A stretch of 6,667 nucleotides of DNA from Hyphomonadaceae bacterium (GTDB lineage: Bacteria; Pseudomonadota; Alphaproteobacteria; Caulobacterales; Aquidulcibacteraceae): contig DPWD01000246.1 of assembly GCA_003526465.1 (NCBI GenBank), forward strand, positions 1 through 6,667. The letters are read 5' to 3'. Of this stretch, positions 1 to 6,667 are shown in pieces; the first letter of the stretch is position 1, and every line of letters begins with the position of its first letter. Under the pieces are notes generated by a model. That model was given only the letters and a program-made list of their open reading frames with translations. It made no database searches and had not been told where the DNA came from. A program made the translations under genes and the position numbers.

Positions 1-100
1 TAGTTCGGCAAGGCGGCAGCCAGAATGGCGGCCGGCCCCCTCCGAGCCACGCGCGCGGCCTGCATGCCTTCCGACGCCAGCGCCCGCCAGGGCGGCTGCA
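1..100. other. Upstream flank, no supported gene
   Basis: This very GC-rich stretch precedes the LacI-type gene. The reading frame of that gene is open back to the window edge, but it holds no ATG, GTG or TTG codon before position 101. The upstream in-frame translation is rich in Pro, Arg and Ala and unlike a LacI N-terminus, so it is probably non-coding on this strand. The minus strand is also open here, with a possible ATG at 65-63 leading leftward for 21 codons. That could be the start of a divergent gene or chance, and too little is visible to decide. I see no -35/-10 promoter with confidence. The operon promoter is either GC-rich and unrecognisable by eye or lies left of the window. Confidence 0.5.
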
Positions 101-1153
101 ATGAAAGCCGCGGGCGTCAAGCGCGCCGCCACCATAAGGGATGTGGCGCGCGAGGCCGATGTATCGGTCGCTTCGGCGTCCCGCGCCTTAAACGGATCCG
201 ACAGTGTTGCGGCGGGGACGCGCACGCGCGTTCTGGATGCGGCAAAGCGCCTGCGTTACGTGCCGCACGTGGGCGCACGCAGCTTAATCACGCGGCGCAC
301 GGGCATGGTCGGCGTGCTGCTCCCGGATGTCTATGGGGAGTTCTTCTCCGAGCTTATTCGTGGTGTGGACATTGGCGCTCGCTCGAAAGGGTTGCACCTC
401 TTCGTTTCGAGTTCGCACGGCGACGCCGACGAGGCGGTCGCCGTTCTTCACGCCATGCGCGGAAGAGTCGATGGCATGATTGTCATGTCGCCCCACCTCA
501 ATGAACGCGTCGTTTCGGAATGTCTGACCGGCAAATTGCCGGTTGTCTTGATGAACATGCGCGGGACGACGAAGCGATTTCCAACGATCAATATCGACAA
601 TTGCCGCGGCGCCGAAGCGATGGTCGAGCATTTGTTCGAGCGCGGACACCGGCGCATCGCACTCGTCAAGGGGCCCAAGGGCAATTTCGACGCCGACGAG
701 CGGCTGCGGGGCTACCGCAATGCGCTGCGCAGGTTGGGCCTCGAGGCGGGGCCAATTCTACACGGCGATTTCTCCGAGGAATCCGGACGGGCCGCGGTGC
801 GGCAATTGGCCAGCGCGGGTGCGCTGCCGGACGCTGTTTTCGCGCTCAACGATATGATGGCGATCGGTTGTTTGTCGGCATTTGCGGAGGCTGGGATCGC
901 GGTGCCGGGGCAAGTGGCGGTGGCGGGCTTCGACGATATCCCGATCGCTTCGTACGTGTCTCCAGGTTTGACCACCATACGCGTGGACATCGCCCGCTTG
1001 GGCGGCGTCGCGTTCGAGAAGTTGGCGGGCGCGTTCGCGAGCCCAAACATGGCCCCCGCAACCGCCGAAACACTTCCGCCGGAATTGATTGTCCGGGGAT
1101 CGTCGGGATGCAGGGAATCCGACAGCAGCAAAAGGAAAACAAGGGGAGTTTAA
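101..1153 (+). CDS. LacI-family transcriptional regulator
   Basis: This is a sugar-responsive DNA-binding repressor of the LacI/GalR family, 350 residues, close to the usual 330-350. The N-terminal helix-turn-helix covers about residues 11-32 (TIRDVAREADVSVASASRAL then NG). The hinge follows at about 54-67 with the conserved A-R-S-L (59-62). The periplasmic-binding-protein-like effector domain runs from about 68 to 335. It shows the family signatures 'DERLRGY' near 199, 'ALND' (248-251) and 'GFDD' (276-279), followed by a TTIRVD stretch. ATG 101 is the only usable start in frame within the window, and it puts the HTH at the expected place. A Shine-Dalgarno site is weak (AGGGCGG at 89-95). The C-terminus ends in an unusual short Arg/Lys-rich tail. 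The gene sits 3 bases ahead of the receptor gene, so the two are almost certainly co-transcribed and the regulator is probably autoregulated. The family call is very safe; the effector is unknown, and a sugar released by the downstream hydrolase is my inference. Confidence 0.96.
   Translation: MKAAGVKRAATIRDVAREADVSVASASRALNGSDSVAAGTRTRVLDAAKRLRYVPHVGARSLITRRTGMVGVLLPDVYGEFFSELIRGVDIGARSKGLHLFVSSSHGDADEAVAVLHAMRGRVDGMIVMSPHLNERVVSECLTGKLPVVLMNMRGTTKRFPTINIDNCRGAEAMVEHLFERGHRRIALVKGPKGNFDADERLRGYRNALRRLGLEAGPILHGDFSEESGRAAVRQLASAGALPDAVFALNDMMAIGCLSAFAEAGIAVPGQVAVAGFDDIPIASYVSPGLTTIRVDIARLGGVAFEKLAGAFASPNMAPATAETLPPELIVRGSSGCRESDSSKRKTRGV
1143..1148 (+). promoter_or_regulatory. Ribosome binding site of receptor gene, inside regulator gene end
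   Basis: GGGGAG, preceded by AA, lies 8 bases before the ATG at 1157 and is a good Shine-Dalgarno match. It is inside the last codons of the LacI-type gene, whose TAA ends at 1153. The placement fixes the receptor start and suggests that ribosomes finishing the regulator help start the receptor. Confidence 0.75.
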
Positions 1154-1156
1154 GTC

Positions 1157-4057
1157 ATGAGTGGGTACAAGTTTCGGTCGCTATTGGGCGCGTCAATCAG
1201 CGGGATCGCCCTCTCGCTTGTCCTGGCCGGCGCGGCGCAGGCGCAAACCGCCTCATCGGGCGTCCGCGGCGAAGCGGCGCCGAATGCGCGAGTCGTTGCG
1301 CGCAATGTCGATAGCGGGTTCACAACGAGCGACACTGCCGACGCTGACGGCGACTTCGCTCTGCTGGGCCTGCAGCCCGGCACTTACGAAATCACCGTAA
1401 CGGCGAACGGTGAAACCACAACGCGGCGCGTTCGCGTTCTGGTCGGCCAGACCGCCCGCCTCGATCTGCTCGGGGTGGAAGAAGACGAAATCGTCGTGAC
1501 CGCACGGCGCCTCGACGATCCCACCACGTCGGAAGTCGGCACCAACGTCACGAGGGAACAGATAGAAGGACTGCCGCAGACAACGCGCAATTTCGTCAAT
1601 TTCGCCGCTTTGGCGCCGGGCGTGCGCACATCGCAAGAAGCGACCGGGGAAGTGACCTTCTCGGGCGGCGGCCAAAACCCGCTTTCCGCCAACGTCTTCA
1701 TCGACGGCCAGAGCCAGAAGGCGCAGATCATCGATGGCGGCGTTTCCGGCCAGGATGACAGCCGCGGCAATCCGTTCCCGCAATTGGGCGTGCAGGAGTT
1801 CCGCGTCCTGACGCAGAATTTCAGCGCACAATACGATCAATCCTCATCGACGATCATCACCTCGGTGACGCGCTCGGGGACGAACGAGTTCGAAATCGAG
1901 GGCTTCGCCACCTACCAGCCCAGCGACGCGGTCAGCTTTCACCATCTCGGCGGCAATACTTCTCCCGATCCCGAGACCGAGCGGCGCCAGTACGGCTTCG
2001 CCATTGGCGGCCCGATCGTAACCGACCGCCTGCACTTCTTCGGCACTTACGAGGGCCGGCAGGACGACAAGTTCAGTTCGGTGTTCCTGGGACGAACCGG
2101 CTACGCGGCGCGCTTCGGACAATTCGAGGGCACGGTGGCGACACCGTTCGAGGAAGACATCTTCTTCGGCAAGCTGAGCTGGCAGCCCGCCCCCAACCAG
2201 CACGTCGATTTCAGCGCCAGTTATCGCGACGAGCGCGACATCCGCGACGTGGGTGGCCAGGATGCGGCCGAGCGCGCCAACGTGCTCGACATCACCGAAA
2301 CCAAGTACAATTTGCGCCATGACTGGCAGGGGGACAATTGGTCCAATCTCGCGCAGCTCGACTTCCTGGAAAGCACCTACAATCCCACCGCGCAGAACTT
2401 CAGCGACATCGGCGAAGCGCACATCGTGTACCGCGACAACGACGGCACGACGCCCGGCTTCCAGTTCAATGTGTTCAACGAAGACACCACGATCATCCGG
2501 CTCGGTGGGCGCGACAGCAATCAGGACATCACCCAACGCACGACCACGCTCAGGGACGATTTCACGCTGCCGGAGATTCAATGGAACGGCGAACATCAAA
2601 TCCAGATCGGCGGACGCATCGCGTTCAACAATTACAACGTCAGCAAGGAATTCAACCGCAATCCGTTCTTCTTCTACGACGTGGATGGACGCCCGGAGAT
2701 CAACGGCAGCAATGCCATTCCCGTGCGCGTGGTTATCGGCTCGCCGGTCCCGGCGGTCGATGTCGACAACACAGTCTACGGCTTCTACGTCCAAGACAAT
2801 TGGGGGGTGACCGACAGATTGGAGGTGAACCTCGGCCTGCGCTGGGATTACGAGGACAACGCCTACAATAACGATTACACCACGCCCGCCAGAATCGTGG
2901 GGCTTCTCAACGCCTATCGCACGCTGCCCGGCTATACCGTGCCGTTCAACACAGCCGACTATATCAGTGATGGCAGCCGCGAGGCGTTTACAGGCGCATG
3001 GCAGCCGCGGCTCGGCTTCTCGTACGATCTCTCCAGCGCCGGCGACGAAAGCACCGTGATCTTCGGCGGCGCCGGGCGTTACTATGATCGCATCCCGTAC
3101 AATTTCGCCTTCGACGAACGCTTCAAGCCAACGCAGGTCAGGCACGAGTTCTTCTTCTCGGCGGATGGACTGCGTCCCGGTACGATCATGTTTAACCCGG
3201 CTTTCTTGACGCCAGCTGGGCTGCAGCCGTTGATCAACGCCAATCCTGGTGCGGGCGAGGTGTTCCTGATCAAGAACGGCGCCGAGCCGCCGGTCACCGA
3301 CCAGTTCAACATCGGCATCCGCCAGCGTCTGGGCGATTGGCGATTGTCGGCGACATTGTCGCACGCGGAAAGCCGCAACGGGTTCCAATGGCATATCGGC
3401 AATCTTGGCGTCGATCCGCTCAACCCCAACAGCGGGACCGTGCGTTTCGGCGGCCCGACGCCGTCGTCGTTGGGCTTCCCAGAATTCCGTAATCTCATCT
3501 TCATTTCGGAACACGATCAGGAGCGCGAGTTCGATGCGCTGTATCTGACCGCTGACAAAGCCTACACGGAGGAATCCGGTTGGAGTCTGTCGGTCTCCTA
3601 CACGCTGAGCCATGCGACCCAGAATGGCAGCCGCGACACCAACACGGCGCCGTTCGATTTCGACTATGCTCGGACCGATATGACGCCGACCTTTGACGCC
3701 GCGAACGATGAGCGCCATCGTCTGGTCACCTCCGGCTTGGTGGATTTGCCATGGAATACTAGGCTCTCTGGCATCTACACCTATGGATCGGGCACGCCGT
3801 TCCACATTTTCGGCCCGAATCCTCCGGGCTGGAACGAAGGGCGCAGGGATCCCTTCCATCAGGTCGACCTGCGGTTCTCGAAATACTTTGACTTCGAGGA
3901 GGAACATCGGGTGGAACTATTCCTCGACGTGATCAACGCCACCGACCGCGTCAACAACCCGAATATCGAGCAATGCACGTGCGGGCCGTTCGGGCAGCCG
4001 TTCAACCAAGTGGTGCAGGGCCGCAGCTTCCAGATCGGCGCGCGCGCGCGCTGGTAG
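1157..4057 (+). CDS. TonB-dependent outer-membrane receptor (carbohydrate type)
   Basis: This is an outer-membrane beta-barrel transporter of 966 residues, driven by TonB-ExbBD, probably for an oligosaccharide. A signal peptide spans residues 1-29, with an A-Q-A cleavage site before Gln30. A carboxypeptidase-regulatory-like beta-sandwich follows at about 35-95 (DADGDFALLGLQPGTYEITV region). The TonB box lies at about 108-117 (EEDEIVVTAR). The plug domain covers about 120-245, with 'REQIEGLP' (133-140) and 'VFIDGQ' (180-185). The rest is barrel, with alternating aromatic strands and a terminal Trp966, the usual barrel end recognised for outer-membrane assembly. The architecture resembles Oar-like and CUT-locus receptors, which are often 900-1100 residues. 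The only two cysteines in the protein form a C-T-C motif (940-942) near the last strands. The strong ribosome site at 1143-1148 supports the start. Its place between a LacI regulator and a glycoside hydrolase points to sugar import. The exact ligand cannot be read from the sequence, and siderophore import is unlikely from context. Confidence 0.95.
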   Translation: MSGYKFRSLLGASISGIALSLVLAGAAQAQTASSGVRGEAAPNARVVARNVDSGFTTSDTADADGDFALLGLQPGTYEITVTANGETTTRRVRVLVGQTARLDLLGVEEDEIVVTARRLDDPTTSEVGTNVTREQIEGLPQTTRNFVNFAALAPGVRTSQEATGEVTFSGGGQNPLSANVFIDGQSQKAQIIDGGVSGQDDSRGNPFPQLGVQEFRVLTQNFSAQYDQSSSTIITSVTRSGTNEFEIEGFATYQPSDAVSFHHLGGNTSPDPETERRQYGFAIGGPIVTDRLHFFGTYEGRQDDKFSSVFLGRTGYAARFGQFEGTVATPFEEDIFFGKLSWQPAPNQHVDFSASYRDERDIRDVGGQDAAERANVLDITETKYNLRHDWQGDNWSNLAQLDFLESTYNPTAQNFSDIGEAHIVYRDNDGTTPGFQFNVFNEDTTIIRLGGRDSNQDITQRTTTLRDDFTLPEIQWNGEHQIQIGGRIAFNNYNVSKEFNRNPFFFYDVDGRPEINGSNAIPVRVVIGSPVPAVDVDNTVYGFYVQDNWGVTDRLEVNLGLRWDYEDNAYNNDYTTPARIVGLLNAYRTLPGYTVPFNTADYISDGSREAFTGAWQPRLGFSYDLSSAGDESTVIFGGAGRYYDRIPYNFAFDERFKPTQVRHEFFFSADGLRPGTIMFNPAFLTPAGLQPLINANPGAGEVFLIKNGAEPPVTDQFNIGIRQRLGDWRLSATLSHAESRNGFQWHIGNLGVDPLNPNSGTVRFGGPTPSSLGFPEFRNLIFISEHDQEREFDALYLTADKAYTEESGWSLSVSYTLSHATQNGSRDTNTAPFDFDYARTDMTPTFDAANDERHRLVTSGLVDLPWNTRLSGIYTYGSGTPFHIFGPNPPGWNEGRRDPFHQVDLRFSKYFDFEEEHRVELFLDVINATDRVNNPNIEQCTCGPFGQPFNQVVQGRSFQIGARARW

Positions 4058-4076
4058 GGGAAGTGCTATAGGGAAG

Positions 4077-4108
4077 AGGGGGCGCGTCACCCGCGCCCCC
4101 TTCGGTTT
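4077..4108 (+). terminator. Intrinsic terminator-like hairpin in the receptor-hydrolase gap
   Basis: A GC-rich stem pairs AGGGGGCGCG (4077-4086) with CGCGCCCCCT (4092-4101), ten perfect pairs around the five-base loop TCACC. It is followed by TTCGGTTT (from 4101), a short and interrupted T-run. It begins 20 bases after the receptor stop and ends about 10 bases before the next start codon. It could be a partial terminator that lets only some transcripts reach the hydrolase and binding-protein genes, or an mRNA 3'-end stabiliser that keeps receptor mRNA abundant. The weak T-run argues for incomplete termination. No promoter is evident in the remaining few bases before the next gene. Confidence 0.65.
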
Positions 4109-4118
4109 AGAGGCGGCG

Positions 4119-5540
4119 ATGCAGCGGCGAACCTTCGCACTGGGGTCCCTGGCGTTGCTCGGTTGCGCTCAAGGGGCCGCGCCGCGTCCGACCGAGTCCT
4201 CCTCGTTTGATCGCGACGACCCGTTCATCGCCGAACTCCAGGAACGCACCTTTCGCTGGTTTTGGGAACAAACGCCGGCCGACACCGGCCTCACCCCCGA
4301 TCGCTGGCCCACGCCGACCTTTTGCTCCGTCGCGGCTGTAGGATTCGCGCTTACCGTCTACGGCGTCGGCGCCGAGCGCGGTTGGATCAGCCGCGCCCAA
4401 GCGCTGGAGCGCACGTTGAACACGCTGCGCTTCTTTCATGATGCGCCGCAAGGCCCATCGGAGAGCGGCGTCATCGGCCACCGCGGCTTCTTCTACCATT
4501 TTCTCGACGCGCGCTCGGGCATGCGCTTCGGACAGGTCGAGCTTTCGAGCATCGACACCACGCTGCTGCTCGGCGGCGTTCTGTTCGCTCAAAGTTATTT
4601 CGACGGCGCCTCGGTGCAGGAGCGCGAGGTTCGCCGTCTGGCGGATGACATCTATAGCCGCGTCGAGTGGAGCTGGCTTCGCCCGCGCCCGCCCCTGGTC
4701 GGCATGAGCTGGAAGCCGGAAGCTGGCGGCCGCTTCGGCATTTCCGATTGGGATGTCTACAACGAGGGCGCGCTGGTCTATGTGCTCGGCCTAGGCTCGC
4801 CCGCGCACCCGCTGCCCGACGGCGCCTGGGAGGCGTGGACATCGCGGTTCGGGCCGCAATGGGGCGCGCGTTGGGGCGAGCCGCACTTGCAGTTCCCGCC
4901 GCTATTCGGACACCAGTACAGCCACATCTGGGTCGATTTTCGCGGCATCCAGGATGCCCTCATGCGTGGCAAGGGCGCTGACTATTTCGAGAACAGCCGG
5001 CGCGCCACCTATGCGCAGCAAGCCTACGCCATCGCCAATCCCGGCGGCTTCCGCGCCTATGGCGCGAGCGTGTTTGGTCTCACCGCCTGCGACGGGCCGG
5101 GCGATTTCATCCGCGAGGTCGATGGACGCAGGCGCGAATTCTTCAGCTATTCGGCGCGTGGCCCGGGCGATCGAGACGACGGCACGCTGGCGCCAACCGC
5201 GCTCGCGGGATCGATCCCCTTTGCCCCCGAGATCACAATTCCCGCGCTCAAGGAAATCCATCGCCGCTATGGAGAAACGATTTACACAAACTATGGCTTT
5301 CTGGATTCGTTCAACCCGACGCTGCGCGACCGCGGCGCCAACCTGCTGCACGGGCGCATCGTCGATGGCGTTGGCTGGGTCGATGGAGATTATCTCGGCA
5401 TCGACCAGGGGCCGATCGTTTGCATGATCGAAAACTGGCGCTCCGGCTTCATTTGGAAGGTCATGCGCAGGAGTGCGCCCATGCGCCGCGGTCTCGAACG
5501 AGCCGGATTTTCCGGCGGATGGCTCGCCGCGGCGCCATGA
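4119..5540 (+). CDS. Glycoamylase-family lipoprotein, probable GH144-type beta-1,2-glucanase
   Basis: This 473-residue exported protein of the glycoamylase-like family (PF10091) is a likely endo-acting beta-glucanase. Characterised GH144 members hydrolyse beta-1,2-glucan to sophorooligosaccharides. The N-terminus has Arg3-Arg4, a short hydrophobic stretch and a lipobox L-L-G-C at 13-16. Ala17 follows the cysteine, so outer-membrane retention is expected. The (alpha/alpha)6-type catalytic domain fills about 35-470. Family signatures in order are 'TFRWFWE' (44-50), 'VGFALT' (74-79), 'ERGWISR' (86-92), 'ELSSIDT' (141-147), 'WDVYNEG' (211-217), 'GHQYSHIWVDFRG' (264-276), 'ENSRRAT' (291-297), 'DDGTLAPT' (363-370), 'SIPFAPE' (375-381) and 'DYLGIDQGP' (424-432). 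Asp146, Asp212, Glu216 and Asp429 are conserved acids that could be catalytic or substrate-binding; I cannot assign them. GAGG (4110-4113) precedes the ATG by five bases. The gene overlaps the next one by four bases. The family is certain; beta-1,2 specificity is an inference, since the name glucoamylase is also used for uncharacterised relatives. Confidence 0.92.
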   Translation: MQRRTFALGSLALLGCAQGAAPRPTESSSFDRDDPFIAELQERTFRWFWEQTPADTGLTPDRWPTPTFCSVAAVGFALTVYGVGAERGWISRAQALERTLNTLRFFHDAPQGPSESGVIGHRGFFYHFLDARSGMRFGQVELSSIDTTLLLGGVLFAQSYFDGASVQEREVRRLADDIYSRVEWSWLRPRPPLVGMSWKPEAGGRFGISDWDVYNEGALVYVLGLGSPAHPLPDGAWEAWTSRFGPQWGARWGEPHLQFPPLFGHQYSHIWVDFRGIQDALMRGKGADYFENSRRATYAQQAYAIANPGGFRAYGASVFGLTACDGPGDFIREVDGRRREFFSYSARGPGDRDDGTLAPTALAGSIPFAPEITIPALKEIHRRYGETIYTNYGFLDSFNPTLRDRGANLLHGRIVDGVGWVDGDYLGIDQGPIVCMIENWRSGFIWKVMRRSAPMRRGLERAGFSGGWLAAAP

Positions 5541-6667
5541 AAAGAGCAACTCCCTTGCTATCGCCGGCGCGCCGGACGGTGATCAAGGCATTGGCGGGAT
5601 CGTGCGCCGCCGCGTGCACGCCATCGTCTCGCGATCCATCCGTGCTGACCTTTTGGGCGATGGGGCGCGAAGGCGAAGTTGTGGCGGAGCTGTTGCCCGA
5701 TTTCGAGCGCGCGCATCCTGGCGTTCGCGTCGAAGTGCAGACCCTGCCTTGGACCGCGGCGCACGAACGATTGCTGACCGCATTCGTCGGCCGCTCGCTT
5801 CCGGACATCGCCCAGCTCGGAAACACTTGGATTCCGGAATTCGCGGCGCTGGGGGCGCTCGATGAGCTGGACGCCCGCGTTGAAGCTTCCGCGACAATCG
5901 ACAGCGGCGACTATTTCCCCGGCATATGGCGCACCAACCTGTTTGGCGAGCGATTGTTCGGCGTTCCCTGGTATGTCGATACCCGTGTTCTGTTCTATCG
6001 GCGCGATCTGCTTGAAGCCGCGGGCTATCGCGCGCCGCCGGCGAATTGGAGCGAATGGATCGAGGTGTTGCGAAACGTGAAGCGCCAAGCAGGGGCGGGG
6101 AATTATGCGATCCTTCTGCCTCTGAACGAGTTCGAACCGCTGTTGGCGCTTGGGCTGCAACAGGATGAACCTTTGCTGGCCGCAAGCAACACGCGCGGCA
6201 ATTTCCGGAGCGATGGGTTCAAGCGCGCGCTGCACTTTTATTTGGACATGTTCGCGCAAGGTTTGGCGCCGCCAGCGACAAACAATCAGATATCGAACCT
6301 CTATAATGAGTTCAATCGCGGCTATTTCTCGTTCTATATCACCGGTCCGTGGAATATCGGCGAATTCAAACGCCGCTTGCCGGCGGAACGCCAAGAGATC
6401 TGGATGACCGCGCCCCTGCCTGGCCCGAACGGACCGGGTGCGTCGACAGCGGGCGGATCGAGCCTGGTGATTTTCCGCGACTCGCCACGCAAGGACTTGG
6501 CGTGGGCCTTGGTCGAATATCTCTCGCAGCCCGAGATTCAAGCGCGCTTCCACGCCGCCACTGGTGATCTGCCGCCACGTCGCAGCGCATGGCGCGACTC
6601 TTCCCTGGCACACGACCCGTACGCGCGCGCCTTCGCCGAGCAGCTGGAACGCGCGCGCGCGGCGCCG
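5537..6667 (+). CDS. Sugar ABC transporter substrate-binding protein (partial, 3' end outside window)
   Basis: This is an extracytoplasmic solute-binding protein of the SBP_bac_1 family (CUT1 sugar importers), with 377 residues visible and no stop before the edge. Full members are about 410-430 residues, so perhaps 35-50 are missing. The mature part starts with 'VLTFWAMGREGE' (36-47). It continues with 'LPDIAQLGNTWIPEF' (88-102), 'GVPWYVDTRVLFYRRDLLEAAG' split over about 142-163, 'YITGPWNIGEF' (267-277), 'AGGSSLVIF' (305-313) and 'EYLSQPEIQ' (327-335), all typical of sugar-binding members. The N-terminus has a twin-arginine-like A-R-R-T-V-I-K (11-17), then a weakly hydrophobic Ala-rich stretch with Cys23 and Cys27. 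It is probably exported, possibly through Tat and possibly lipidated, though neither cysteine has a classical lipobox. The start shares ATGA with the preceding stop and has no clear Shine-Dalgarno site, which suggests translational coupling. Two membrane permeases, and perhaps an ATPase, should follow downstream. The ligand is likely a product of the upstream hydrolase (inference). Confidence 0.94.
   Translation, partial: MKRATPLLSPARRTVIKALAGSCAAACTPSSRDPSVLTFWAMGREGEVVAELLPDFERAHPGVRVEVQTLPWTAAHERLLTAFVGRSLPDIAQLGNTWIPEFAALGALDELDARVEASATIDSGDYFPGIWRTNLFGERLFGVPWYVDTRVLFYRRDLLEAAGYRAPPANWSEWIEVLRNVKRQAGAGNYAILLPLNEFEPLLALGLQQDEPLLAASNTRGNFRSDGFKRALHFYLDMFAQGLAPPATNNQISNLYNEFNRGYFSFYITGPWNIGEFKRRLPAERQEIWMTAPLPGPNGPGASTAGGSSLVIFRDSPRKDLAWALVEYLSQPEIQARFHAATGDLPPRRSAWRDSSLAHDPYARAFAEQLERARAAP

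Overview
The window is 6.7 kb of GC-rich DNA carrying four same-strand, tightly packed genes of a carbohydrate-uptake locus. It most resembles an alphaproteobacterium of the Caulobacterales/Hyphomonadales type. The reasons are the high GC, the TonB-dependent receptor with a 'DEIVVTAR' TonB box after an AQA-type signal peptide, and a receptor gene joined to a LacI-type regulator and a glycoside hydrolase. This placement rests on protein style only; there is no rRNA or other marker.

Layout, left to right: positions 1-100 are upstream flank with no convincing gene or promoter. Positions 101-1153 encode a LacI-family regulator. Three bases later, 1157-4057 encode a 966-residue TonB-dependent outer-membrane receptor with an N-terminal carboxypeptidase-regulatory-like domain. 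A GC-rich hairpin with a short T-run (4077-4108) fills the 61-base gap before 4119-5540, which encodes a lipoprotein of the glycoamylase-like family (PF10091, the family behind GH144 endo-beta-1,2-glucanases). Its stop codon overlaps the start of the last gene (ATGA, 5537-5540). That gene encodes a sugar ABC-transporter substrate-binding protein and runs off the right edge, with 377 residues visible.

Proposed joint function (inference): a beta-1,2-glucan or related beta-glucan utilisation locus. The receptor would bring oligosaccharides across the outer membrane, the glycoamylase-family lipoprotein would cut the polymer outside or in the periplasm, and the binding protein would hand products to an inner-membrane ABC importer, whose permease and ATPase genes are expected downstream. 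The LacI-type protein would sense a product sugar and control the operon. The substrate is not proven by the sequence. The glycoamylase family is the only pointer to it.

No tRNA, rRNA, CRISPR array, insertion sequence or phage gene was seen. The best candidates for a second look are the linkage of a TonB receptor with both an ABC importer and a GH144-like enzyme, the hairpin inside the operon, and the twin-arginine plus cysteine-containing N-terminus of the binding protein.
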